From Janthinobacterium sp. (GTDB taxonomy: Bacteria; Pseudomonadota; Gammaproteobacteria; Burkholderiales; Burkholderiaceae_D): a stretch of 37,571 nt of DNA. This document shows positions 20,720 to 29,078 of the stretch, piece after piece. The notes beneath the pieces are model-generated. The model was not told the DNA's origin, searched no databases, and saw only the letters and a list, made by a program, of their open reading frames with translations. Each line of letters starts with the position of its first letter. Positions within the stretch are counted from its first letter, which is position 1. Location of the stretch: positions 1 to 37,571 of the forward strand of contig JANXSQ010000254.1 in assembly GCA_025356595.1 (NCBI GenBank), in the 5' to 3' direction. Made by a program: the position numbers and the translations under genes.

Positions 20720-21387
20720 TGCAACGCATGAATCGTGACCAGATCGCCGCCCGCGTGGCGCGCGACATTCCCGAAGGCAGTTACGTCAATCTGGGCATCG
20801 GCCTGCCGACCATGGTGGCCAATCACCTGCCGCCGGAGCGCGAAGTGTTCCTGCACAGTGAAAACGGCGTGCTGGGCATGGGCCCTGCCCCGGCGCCCGG
20901 CGCCGAGGACGGCGACCTGATCAACGCCGGTAAGCAGCCGGTGACCCTGCTGGCCGGCGGCAGTTACTTCCACCACGCCGACTCATTCGCCATGATGCGC
21001 GGCGGCCATCTCGATATTTGCGTGCTCGGCGCCTTCCAGGTGTCGATGGGCGGCGACCTGGCCAACTGGCACACCGGCGTGGCCGGCGCCATTCCCGCCG
21101 TGGGCGGCGCCATGGACCTGGCGATCGGCGCCAAGCAGGTCTTCGTGATGATGGAGCACCAGACCAAGAGCGGGGACAGCAAGATCGTGGCCCGCTGCAC
21201 CTACCCGCGGACCGGCGTGGCCTGCGTCGCGCGCATCTACACGGACCTGGCCGTCATCGACGTCACGCCGGACGGACTGGTGGTGCTGGAAATGGTCGAC
21301 GGCCTGACGCTGGCCGAATTGCAACGCATCAGCGGCGTGCCGCTGCGCGCCGCATCCGCATTCCCCCCTGCCCCACGGAGCCTTTGA
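20719..21387 (+). CDS. catJ: 3-oxoadipate CoA-transferase, subunit B
   Basis: This 222-residue beta subunit pairs with CatI. The catalytic glutamate is Glu48 in HSENGVLGMGP, which forms the glutamyl-CoA thioester in this family. NLGIGLPTMVANHLP at 24-38 is the usual N-terminal signature. Start and upstream stop share an A (TAATG), a classic coupled arrangement for two subunits needed in equal amount. It could also be named pcaJ. The thiolase gene follows after 3 bases. Confidence 0.93.
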   Translation: MQRMNRDQIAARVARDIPEGSYVNLGIGLPTMVANHLPPEREVFLHSENGVLGMGPAPAPGAEDGDLINAGKQPVTLLAGGSYFHHADSFAMMRGGHLDICVLGAFQVSMGGDLANWHTGVAGAIPAVGGAMDLAIGAKQVFVMMEHQTKSGDSKIVARCTYPRTGVACVARIYTDLAVIDVTPDGLVVLEMVDGLTLAELQRISGVPLRAASAFPPAPRSL

Positions 21388-21390
21388 AAC

Positions 21391-22593
<1,203 letters not shown>

Positions 22594-22627
22594 GCGCCAG
22601 CGCTGTAGAAGCACCTTGACGATGCGC

Positions 22628-22656
22628 GGGCGGCCGGCCATTTCGGCAGGCCGCCC
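22628..22656. terminator. GC-rich hairpin between convergent genes
   Basis: GGGCGGCC (22628-22635) pairs with GGCCGCCC (22649-22656), and an inner GCC/GGC extends the stem. It lies between the end of catF and the end of the convergent membrane gene. No T-run follows on either strand, so its role as a bidirectional terminator is likely but not certain. Confidence 0.5.
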
Positions 22657-22701
22657 CCGAGTCGGGCCTGCGCCAGACCATCCGAACGGTTCCGGAGCTT
22701 C

Positions 22702-23121
22702 TCAGGCGGGACCGCCGGCGATTGCGCGCCACCGGTCGCCCGACTTCGTCACGTAGTGCGCAAACACGTAGCGCCACGGAATGCCAATGTAGTAGAGCAC
22801 GACGAAGGAACAGGCGAAGAGATTGGGCACGATGGCCTCGTCGATATGGCCGGCCCGCCATTGCGGCAAGGCGACGATACCCAGCCACAGCGTTTTCCAC
22901 ACCACTTCCCACAACAATACCGGCAGCATCTGCAAGGGGTAGCGCAGCCCCAGGATGCAGAGCAGGGAAAAAGAGGCCAGCATGCAGGCGACCACGCCTT
23001 CGAACAATTCCCAATGCGGGTGATGGAACATGCCCGGCCATACATTGACACCGGTTCCGACGACGATCAACAGGTATAGCGCTCTCAGAAAATTCAGGCG
23101 AAACGGCGACACTGCGTTCAT
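22702..23121 (-). CDS. Four-helix membrane protein, unknown function
   Basis: This 139-residue protein has four hydrophobic segments, at about 9-29, 40-60, 64-86 and 97-117, with short loops. It ends in a hydrophilic tail. I do not recognise a named family. It is the last of three minus-strand genes headed by an ArsR-type regulator and a small membrane protein, and is probably controlled by that regulator. The frame is open on the minus strand with membrane-protein composition, so the gene is likely real. Transport of a small solute or a membrane-sensing role is possible, but nothing in the sequence decides between them. Confidence 0.7.
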   Translation of the reverse strand: MNAVSPFRLNFLRALYLLIVVGTGVNVWPGMFHHPHWELFEGVVACMLASFSLLCILGLRYPLQMLPVLLWEVVWKTLWLGIVALPQWRAGHIDEAIVPNLFACSFVVLYYIGIPWRYVFAHYVTKSGDRWRAIAGGPA

Positions 23122-23175
23122 GTTGTAGCTCCCGGTAAGTGATCTTTGCCTGCTGCGTTGGAAACGGACTGAGTG

Positions 23176-23433
23176 CTACTCGACTTCCTTGAGAATTTTC
23201 TCGAGCGCGATCAAGCGCGATTGCATCTGTGTCAGCGTGCCACCCATGGCCGCCAGCGCCGCCGCCGTTTCGGCCGGGGCCGCCACGGCTTGGGCCGCGA
23301 TCGCCCGATAGGCTTCGTCCTGGGCCAGACGCACCCTGGCCTGCAAGACGGCGGACACGTATTTCATGAAAAAGACCAGCACGGCGGCGGCGGCCGGGAA
23401 GAAGAACGCTGCAAAAAACACATTTTCGGACAT
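23176..23433 (-). CDS. Small membrane-anchored coiled-coil protein
   Basis: This 85-residue protein has one N-terminal hydrophobic helix (FFAAFFFPAAAAVLVFFMKYV, about 6-26). It is followed by an alanine-rich helical part with a heptad-like end (LTQMQSRLIALEKILKEVE). It starts 9 bases after the stop of the ArsR-type gene and is surely co-transcribed with it. Function is unknown. A single-span anchor with a cytoplasmic coiled coil next to a winged-helix regulator could tether or modulate the regulator or the four-helix membrane protein, but this is speculation. Confidence 0.65.
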   Translation of the reverse strand: MSENVFFAAFFFPAAAAVLVFFMKYVSAVLQARVRLAQDEAYRAIAAQAVAAPAETAAALAAMGGTLTQMQSRLIALEKILKEVE

Positions 23434-23441
23434 ATGAGCCT

Positions 23442-23774
23442 CTAGGATTCAGGGTTGCGTGCCAGGGATTGCACCGCCTCGGCGACCAGCTCCGGGGTAA
23501 GCGCGAGATTGAAACTGTTCACTTCAAAGTAATTGAGTGCCTTGCCGTCCTGCGACAGTTCGAGCTGGCTGCTGACCAGACCCGCGCCTTCCAGCTTTTG
23601 TAGATGCAGATGCAGCAAGGGACGACTGATGCCCAAGTCCCGCGCCAGCTGGCTGACGTAGTTGCGCCCGCCGCTGGAGAGCGCCGCGACGATGCGCAGC
23701 CGGTGCGGATTGTCGAGCGCGGCCAGCACCGCCAGCAACTGATCTCCGCTAAGTTGAATTTTTTTATCTGCCAT
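23442..23774 (-). CDS. ArsR-type winged-helix transcriptional regulator
   Basis: This 110-residue protein has a winged helix at about 12-75. It includes ALDNPHRLRIVAALSSGG, the recognition region NYVSQLARDLGISRPLLHLH and the wing LVSSQLELSQDGKALNYFEV. There is no metal-binding cysteine motif, so it is not a classic arsenic or zinc sensor. It heads a three-gene minus-strand set with two small membrane proteins. A dyad overlaps its start codon (23773-23796), which suggests autorepression. A promoter-like pair places transcript start almost at the ATG, and no Shine-Dalgarno sequence is visible. Confidence 0.85.
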   Translation of the reverse strand: MADKKIQLSGDQLLAVLAALDNPHRLRIVAALSSGGRNYVSQLARDLGISRPLLHLHLQKLEGAGLVSSQLELSQDGKALNYFEVNSFNLALTPELVAEAVQSLARNPES

Positions 23775-23796
23775 GTGTAAACATTATCTTACATAT
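23773..23796. promoter_or_regulatory. Dyad at the ArsR-type gene start
   Basis: ATGTGTAA (23773-23780) and TTACATAT (23789-23796) are an imperfect inverted repeat, 7 of 8 bases matching, with an 8-base spacer. The dyad overlaps the putative -10 box and abuts the start codon. Autoregulation by the adjacent ArsR-type protein is the natural reading. Confidence 0.45.
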
Positions 23797-23809
23797 GAAA
23801 CGGCGTCAA
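23783..23809 (-). promoter_or_regulatory. Putative promoter of the ArsR-type operon
   Basis: On the minus strand TTGACG (23804-23809) and GATAAT (23783-23788) each match the sigma-70 consensus at 5 of 6 bases, with a slightly short 15-base spacer. A start a few bases later would nearly coincide with the ATG at 23774, giving a leaderless transcript. Confidence 0.4.
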
Positions 23810-23938
23810 GCGAATTTCCGTTCCGGCCCGGACTCGCAGTCGTCCGCGTCGATTTGTGCCGCGCAGACAGGCATTCCGCTTGCCGGGTGAGTACATGACG
23901 TTCGCCGCCAAGCAAGCGCGCCCTGCCGGACGCAGCCC

Positions 23939-23973
23939 AAAAAAATCCAGGGACCTCGTTCGATGTCCCTGGA
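23939..23973 (-). terminator. Rho-independent terminator of the cache-domain gene
   Basis: On the minus strand a perfect 9-bp stem (TCCAGGGAC at 23965-23973 read inward, partner at 23946-23954) with a 10-base loop is followed directly by seven T residues (23939-23945). It lies 33 bases after the stop of the gene ending at 24006. Confidence 0.85.
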
Positions 23974-24005
23974 TACACGGCGTCAAAACCCTCGTGCCGT
24001 ATCGC

Positions 24006-24458
24006 CTATCTGCGATAAATACCCACACCCAGCCACAGCGTATCGTTGACCTTCTCGACGTAGGAAGTCTTCGGCTCGATCACCTGGGTACTGGGGTTGA
24101 CCCATCGGTAGTCGACCCAACCCGCACCCTTGGTTTTGGCAAGCTCCGTCATCGCAGCCGAAAACAGCTTGCCGTCGGCGTCCTTCAGGGCCGACAAATC
24201 CTTGCCGTTGATGCGCTTGTTGGCGGCGTGGCATACCATCGTGCTATGCATATCCTGCACGAACACGTACAAGTCCCCCTGCCTGAAACCGCCCCGCGGA
24301 TCGGCGAAGTCCCGGCAGGCCGCTTCCACGCCATCCTTCTTCAGGTGGGCAACGGCCTTCCTGACCAAGGCCACCGCATCGTCCTTGCCGGCGTTCTGCG
24401 CCTGCGCCGCACTTCCAACGACAAGCAAGCCAGCCGCGAGATACATTCTTTTCTTCAT
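24006..24458 (-). CDS. Periplasmic single-cache-domain protein
   Basis: This 150-residue protein has a signal peptide (MKKRMYLAAGLLVVGSAAQA, cleavage likely before QNAGK). The mature part of about 130 residues resembles a single cache domain: ACRDFADPRGGFRQGDLYVF, then GKDLSALKDADGKLFSAAM, then AGWVDYRWVNPSTQ and the closing SYVEKVNDTLWLGVGIYR. Cache domains bind small organic ligands in the periplasm. A stand-alone one without membrane or signalling parts may be a ligand-binding helper. AAGGAAGGAA precedes the start. It lies 56 bases after the porin gene on the same strand and ends in a strong terminator. Confidence 0.8.
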   Translation of the reverse strand: MKKRMYLAAGLLVVGSAAQAQNAGKDDAVALVRKAVAHLKKDGVEAACRDFADPRGGFRQGDLYVFVQDMHSTMVCHAANKRINGKDLSALKDADGKLFSAAMTELAKTKGAGWVDYRWVNPSTQVIEPKTSYVEKVNDTLWLGVGIYRR

Positions 24459-24514
24459 ATTCCTTCCTTTGAAATTCGCTTGCGGAATGCGGCCGCGGCC
24501 GCCTGTCCGCGCGA

Positions 24515-25615
24515 TCAGAACGTGTGACGCAAACCCAGCACCAGCCCGGACTGGCTCTTGCCGACGCCGACCGTGCCGCCGGCATCGAGCGCAATGGCGG
24601 CTTTGCCGGCGTTTTTCATATGACCAAGCGAGCCGTGCAAAGCGGTGCGTTTGGAGAGAAAATAGCTCAGGCGCAGCACGGCCATGGTCGAATCGCTGTC
24701 GCTGTGTTTGACATCCAGGCGCGCGATTTGGGCATCGACTTGGAAAAGCGGAGTCAGCGGATAACTCGCCCCCAGGTAATACAGGTCCGATGAAAAGTCA
24801 TTGATCGCGGCCGCCGCCACCTTCTTGCGGTCCATCACGCCGGCGCCTATCTTGACGGCGCCCGCCATCGCATAGCCGTTCAGCGTGACGCGCTTGTCGC
24901 TGCTGTCGCTGGTGCTCAGGCCGGCGGCGGCGCCGGTGTTGCCATACATGATGTCGTACGACGCGCTCAGGCCGTAGGCCTGGTTGTCGTACGCCAGCAA
25001 GCCCGTCACTTGGCGGCAGGCCTTGGCATTGCCGGCCACCTCGCCCGCGCACGCGGTCCCGGCCGCCCCGCCCGCCGTCGAGGCGTCGCGGCCAAAGCTG
25101 TAGGTCGCGCCAAAGGAAAAGTCGGAATACGTGCCCAGATAAGCGATCGCGTTGTCGCTGCGCGCGTTGGGTATGTACAGATCGATCGCCGACATGCTGA
25201 ATAGATTTGGCCCGAGCACGTCCGACTTGAGCGCGGCCAGGTAAGTCATGTTGACCTGGCGCCCCACGGTCACCGTTCCGTAACTGCCGCGCAGCCCGAC
25301 GCTGGCCTGCCGGCCGAACAGGCGTGCGCCCTGCCCGCTGGTGCCGGTATCGACCCCGAAACCGCCCTCCAGCACAAAGATGGCGCTCAGCCCCCCTCCC
25401 AGGTCCTCGCCGCCGCGCACACCGAAGCGCGACGGCACGCTGCCGGTCAGGCCCGGCATCTTGACCTGGGCATCGCCGGCGCTGTTGACGTTGTTCGTGT
25501 AGACCAAGCCGGTATCAAGGATGCCGTAGACGGTCACCTGGCTTTGCGCCAGGGCTGGAATGGCGCACATGGCGCCGCTCAGCGCGCAGGCGGCGCCGAT
25601 CATTTTTTTTTGCAT
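24515..25615 (-). CDS. General outer-membrane porin (Gram-negative porin family)
   Basis: This 366-residue protein has a signal peptide cleaved after ALA at residue 23 and a mature start QSQVTVYGILDTGLVY, as in Burkholderia/Bordetella-type trimeric porins. Other family marks are RFGVRGGEDLGGGLSAIFVLEGGF, GRQASVGLRGSYGTVTVGRQ and a C-terminal phenylalanine in LGLRHTF needed for barrel assembly. Its place next to benzoate transporter genes suggests entry of aromatic acids, but such porins are usually unspecific. AGGAGA stands about 8 bases before the ATG. Codons 2-5 contain a run of nine A bases (see the repeat at 25603). Confidence 0.9.
   Translation of the reverse strand: MQKKMIGAACALSGAMCAIPALAQSQVTVYGILDTGLVYTNNVNSAGDAQVKMPGLTGSVPSRFGVRGGEDLGGGLSAIFVLEGGFGVDTGTSGQGARLFGRQASVGLRGSYGTVTVGRQVNMTYLAALKSDVLGPNLFSMSAIDLYIPNARSDNAIAYLGTYSDFSFGATYSFGRDASTAGGAAGTACAGEVAGNAKACRQVTGLLAYDNQAYGLSASYDIMYGNTGAAAGLSTSDSSDKRVTLNGYAMAGAVKIGAGVMDRKKVAAAAINDFSSDLYYLGASYPLTPLFQVDAQIARLDVKHSDSDSTMAVLRLSYFLSKRTALHGSLGHMKNAGKAAIALDAGGTVGVGKSQSGLVLGLRHTF
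25603..25611 (-). repeat. Nine-base A tract in porin codons 2-5
   Basis: On the minus strand the porin start reads ATG, C, nine A bases, then TG. The tract lies inside the signal-peptide coding part. A gain or loss of one base would shift the frame, though an ATG directly follows the tract in the correct frame. Confidence 0.8.
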
Positions 25616-25771
25616 TGTTATGTCTCCTAATTTTTATATGGGAAATTCCCGGGTCTTACCATGTGCGCTGCCGTGTCCTGCCACCTCCCTGCCCCGCCCG
25701 CGCCGCAACCGGATCGAAACGCCATGGCGGCGCCGCCGCCAGCGTAGCGTTGCGTTCCCGCTTGGCGGCGA

Positions 25772-27130
25772 TCATGCTGTCTTGAACGGATCCGCCATCC
25801 GGGAATCGACCGGGACTTCGCCGGCCGATGCGGAGCGACTGTGACTGATCAGGGCCACCGCGATCATGGCGATCAGCGCCGGAATAGCGATGGCCATGAA
25901 ATTCTGCTCGAGTGGCAGCGCCATGCCGACCAGCGTCCCGATCGCAATGGGCGCAAGAATCGCTCCGCTGCGGCCCACACCGGAGGCCCAGCCGATGCCG
26001 GTCGAACGTATGGCCGTCGGGTAAAACTGGCCGGCGTAGGCGTAGGTGACGATCTGCGTACCGATCGTCGACGCGCCCGCCAGACCAACCAGCAGAAACA
26101 GCAGTTCCGTGGACACCTTGTAGCCAAGCAGAGTAATCGACACCCCCGCCAAGGCGTACATGCCAATCAGCACGTATTTAATGGGGAAACGGTCGGCCAG
26201 CCAACCACCGCCGATGGCGCCGATGACCGCACCGAAATTCAGGACGAGGACGAAGGTCAGCGCGGAGCCGAGGCTGTATCCGGCGCCGGCCATCAACTTG
26301 GTCAGCCAGGAACTGAGCGCATAGACCATGAACAGACACATGAAAAAGGCAATCCAGAACATGGCGGTGCTGAAACCACGGCCATCCTGGAACAGTTTCC
26401 CGATGGGCGCCCCCTCCACCCTGGCGTCGGCTGCGTTCACGAAACGATCGTCGGCACTCGCCCTGTAGCGCGGCTCCATCCGCGACAGGATCTTCTTCAA
26501 TTCGTCCAGGCGGTTTTCCTTGATCAGGAAAGGCATCGATTCCGGCATCGATCTCAGAACGAATGGAATCAACACGACCGGCACGCCGGCGGCCAGAAAC
26601 ACCGACGACCAGCCATACGCCTCGATCAACCCTTTTCCCAGCAAGGCGGCGAGCATGCCGCCTATTGCGTAGCCGCTGAACATCAAGGTGACCATGGTCG
26701 AGCGGATTTTCTTCGGCGAGTACTCGGTCATCTGCGCCACCACGTTCGGCATCACGCCACCAATGCCCAAGCCGGCAAGAAAGCGCATGGCGCTGAACAC
26801 ATAAGGGTCCTGCGCCAGTCCCGCAGCGGCGGTAAAGACGCTGAACAGCCCCAGACAGATGGCGATGGCCCGGCGACGGCCGATGCGGTCCGCAACGGTG
26901 CCCAGAAATATGGCGCCGAACATCATGCCGAACAGCGCGGAACTGACCATGAAGCCCGCGTTCTGAGCGGTGACGCCCATACTCTTCATGATCGACGGGA
27001 GTGCGATCCCGGCTACGGCAAGGTCATAGCCATCGCAGATAATGATGCTGGCGCACCAGGCAAGGACTCCGGCATGGAAGCGATTGAAGCTGGCTCCATC
27101 AGAAAGTTTGTGAACATCGATGTTTTGCAT
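25772..27130 (-). CDS. benK: BenK/PcaK-type aromatic acid:H+ symporter (MFS)
   Basis: This 452-residue major facilitator protein has 12 predicted membrane spans. The aromatic acid:H+ symporter mark DGYDLAVAG is in the first span at residues 33-41. The loop 2-3 motif has DRIGRRRA at 81-88, and the central cytoplasmic loop spans about 200-255. It probably imports benzoate across the inner membrane. 4-Hydroxybenzoate or other aromatic acids are possible substrates. AAGGAGA precedes the start at a good distance. It lies after benE on the same strand with a 176-base gap, and before a general porin. Confidence 0.85.
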   Translation of the reverse strand: MQNIDVHKLSDGASFNRFHAGVLAWCASIIICDGYDLAVAGIALPSIMKSMGVTAQNAGFMVSSALFGMMFGAIFLGTVADRIGRRRAIAICLGLFSVFTAAAGLAQDPYVFSAMRFLAGLGIGGVMPNVVAQMTEYSPKKIRSTMVTLMFSGYAIGGMLAALLGKGLIEAYGWSSVFLAAGVPVVLIPFVLRSMPESMPFLIKENRLDELKKILSRMEPRYRASADDRFVNAADARVEGAPIGKLFQDGRGFSTAMFWIAFFMCLFMVYALSSWLTKLMAGAGYSLGSALTFVLVLNFGAVIGAIGGGWLADRFPIKYVLIGMYALAGVSITLLGYKVSTELLFLLVGLAGASTIGTQIVTYAYAGQFYPTAIRSTGIGWASGVGRSGAILAPIAIGTLVGMALPLEQNFMAIAIPALIAMIAVALISHSRSASAGEVPVDSRMADPFKTA

Positions 27131-27200
27131 AATTTTTGTCTCCTTCTTTTTTTAAGTAATGGTATTGCGGTCTTCTACCGCGACAGAACCCGGCCCGCCG

Positions 27201-27215
27201 CTTATCCGAGATAAG
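27201..27215. promoter_or_regulatory. Short palindrome upstream of benK
   Basis: CTTATC (27201-27206) and GATAAG (27210-27215) form a perfect 6-bp dyad with a 3-base centre, about 71-85 bases before the benK start. It does not fit the ATACC-N5-GGTAT sites seen upstream of catB and benE. It could be an operator for another regulator or a chance palindrome. Confidence 0.25.
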
Positions 27216-27306
27216 TCGGGGTTGGCGTACCGGATGGTGTGGGGGAAATGCGCGCGCGGATACCCGCATCGCCTTGCTCAGCGCGCGCTGGTTTTAACGG
27301 AACATT

Positions 27307-28647
27307 TCAGAGTGCGAGGTCCGACTTCGCTCCGGAATGGGGGCCGCTGACACCGGAGCGCAACACCCGGTAAGCGATAATTCCGATCAAAATCCCCCAA
27401 AATGCCGAACTCAGGCCAAAGAGGGTCATGCCGGAGGCCGTCGCCAGAAAAGTGATGAGCGATGCGTCCCTGTCGGGGGAGGCGGCGATATTCTCGAGGT
27501 TCGATGCAATGGGCCCCAGCAAAGCCAGGCCGGCCAGCGTCACGATCAACTCTCTGGGCAGCGCGTCGAACAGCATGACGACGGAACCGCCACACAGTCC
27601 CGCGAGCAGATAAAACACGCCGTTTGAAATTCCGGCGACGTAGCGCCTGTCGCGGTCCGGGTGCGCATCGCGACCAGTGCACATCGCCGCGGTGATGGCC
27701 GCGATGGTAATGGTAATGCCGCCAACGAAAGCCGCCGCCAAGGAGGCAAGGCTGTTCACTGCGATGATGTTTCGGACGCCACTGTCATAGCCGGCGGTCC
27801 TGAGAATAGCCATACCCGGAAGGTATTGTCCGGTCAGCGTCGTCAGGACCAGGGGCAAGGCAAGGCTGAAGGTGCTGCTCCACCGCCACGACGGGGAGAT
27901 GAGTTGCGGTGTCACCAGTCCGAAGTGGACGCCGGAAAAATGCGTCAGGTCGCTCAGGAAGGCGATCAGGACGCCTGCGGCCAGCAGCAGCACGATACTG
28001 TAGCGCGGACAATAACGTCTGCATGCAATGTAAGCGCCTATCATGCCGCAGGTGAGCAAGGGTAAGCTGCTCGTTCCCTTGAACGCACTCAGACCGAACG
28101 GCAGCAAGATCCCGGCCATCATTCCGCTGGCGACACCCTTGGGCACATGCTCCATCAGGCGGTTGAAACAACCGGACAGTCCGATAAGGAGAAGAATCAA
28201 GGCGGCCGTGATATATGCGCCTACCGCCTCGTGAATCGACAGCCCTGGAAACAAGGGTATCAGCAGCGCAGTACCGGGTGCCGACCAAGCGGTGATGACG
28301 GGGGCTCTCAAGATCCAGCTCAGCAGGATGCCCGACACGCCCGCGCCCATGGAAATACCCCAGACCCACGAGGCAAACATTTCATGCGGCATGTTGGCCG
28401 CTTGCGCAGCTTGATAGAAAATCGCCAGCGGGCCGGAAAATGAGATGAACACAGCCAGGAATCCCGCAGCCACCGCTGAAACGGAGCAATCGGACCAGGA
28501 TGCAGTCTGGCCACCTTCATGGCTGCGCGTTTGGCGACCAGCGGCGCGCGAGGGAGCGCGTGCGAGGCCTCTTGTTGCGTCCTCGCCGCCACCGCGCATA
28601 TGGAGGGGGAGTGCCTCGTCGTGCCGCTCAGGTCCGGATCTTTGCAT
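27307..28647 (-). CDS. benE: Benzoate/H+ symporter BenE family protein
   Basis: This 446-residue membrane protein matches BenE throughout: SAVAAGFLAVFISFSGPLAIFYQAA at 57-81, TAWSAPGTALL near 119-129, and a late NGVFYLLAGLCGG. It has about 12 membrane spans and is thought to import benzoate with protons. It carries a hydrophilic, Arg/Gly-rich N-terminal part of about 50 residues that usual BenE proteins (about 390-400 residues) lack. The ATG at 28647 has GGAAGA 5 bases upstream, and no later ATG precedes the first span except at residue 17, so the extension may be real. A strong LysR-type palindrome lies about 117-141 bases upstream. Confidence 0.87.
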   Translation of the reverse strand: MQRSGPERHDEALPLHMRGGGEDATRGLARAPSRAAGRQTRSHEGGQTASWSDCSVSAVAAGFLAVFISFSGPLAIFYQAAQAANMPHEMFASWVWGISMGAGVSGILLSWILRAPVITAWSAPGTALLIPLFPGLSIHEAVGAYITAALILLLIGLSGCFNRLMEHVPKGVASGMMAGILLPFGLSAFKGTSSLPLLTCGMIGAYIACRRYCPRYSIVLLLAAGVLIAFLSDLTHFSGVHFGLVTPQLISPSWRWSSTFSLALPLVLTTLTGQYLPGMAILRTAGYDSGVRNIIAVNSLASLAAAFVGGITITIAAITAAMCTGRDAHPDRDRRYVAGISNGVFYLLAGLCGGSVVMLFDALPRELIVTLAGLALLGPIASNLENIAASPDRDASLITFLATASGMTLFGLSSAFWGILIGIIAYRVLRSGVSGPHSGAKSDLAL

Positions 28648-28763
28648 GGGTATCTTCCAGTGTTTTTAGCAAGGTCGCCTGCTTCGCCGGCAGCCGCCTT
28701 TTATGAGGAGAATTTGCAGGTTAGAGGACTTCCGCAAACAGGTCCAACACTGATAAAGTATGT

Positions 28764-28788
28764 TTTTCATACCTAAAAGGTATGAAAA
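28764..28788. promoter_or_regulatory. CatR/BenM-type operator upstream of benE
   Basis: TTTTCATACC (28764-28773) and GGTATGAAAA (28779-28788) form a perfect 10-bp-arm palindrome with a 5-base centre. The core fits ATAC-N7-GTAT and has the same geometry as the dyad at 12908-12922. It lies 117-141 bases before the benE start. Binding by the catR product is inferred. Confidence 0.7.
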
Positions 28789-29078
28789 TAGAGTTATTTT
28801 CCATGCGCAAGCTACTGCCCGGCCGGCCTGTTCGGATGCCCGCTTGCTCCAGGGGCCGCGAGCGGACAAAGATCGTGTCCCACGGAGTGGTGTAGAAAGA
28901 GGCCGCGAAGTTTGGCGTGGCCGCCTGCTGGAAGCGAGGTCGGCCGCTGTGATTTTTTGGGGAGGCTTGAGTTGACAACTACCTGAGTCCAGCCGCCGTG
29001 CCAAGACCCGCATGACCGTATGCGGCCAAACGGGCTTTGACGTCGCGCCGGCCAGACTTTTTAGCCTCGGTCAATTCT
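28789..29078. other. Gene-free stretch between benE and the oxygenase gene
   Basis: With the operator and benE leader this makes a gap of about 430 bases. A minus-strand frame at about 28721-28978 and a short one near 28980-29070 (reading KELTEAKKSGRRDVKARLA) stay open but lack a ribosome-binding site and match nothing I know. They may be decayed remnants. I see no RNA gene or repeat here. Confidence 0.35.

Noticed and set aside
23784-24028. Minus-strand frames between the ArsR-type gene and the cache-domain gene
   Set aside because: They run through a strong terminator hairpin and the promoter region and have no family match.
25640-25650. GGGAAATTCCC palindrome upstream of the porin start
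   Set aside because: A perfect but short palindrome, 25 bases before the start. It has no second copy and no regulator to match, so it is not called as an operator.
28721-28978. 85-residue minus-strand frame upstream of benE
   Set aside because: It overlaps the LysR-type palindrome, lacks a start signal and shows no family motif.
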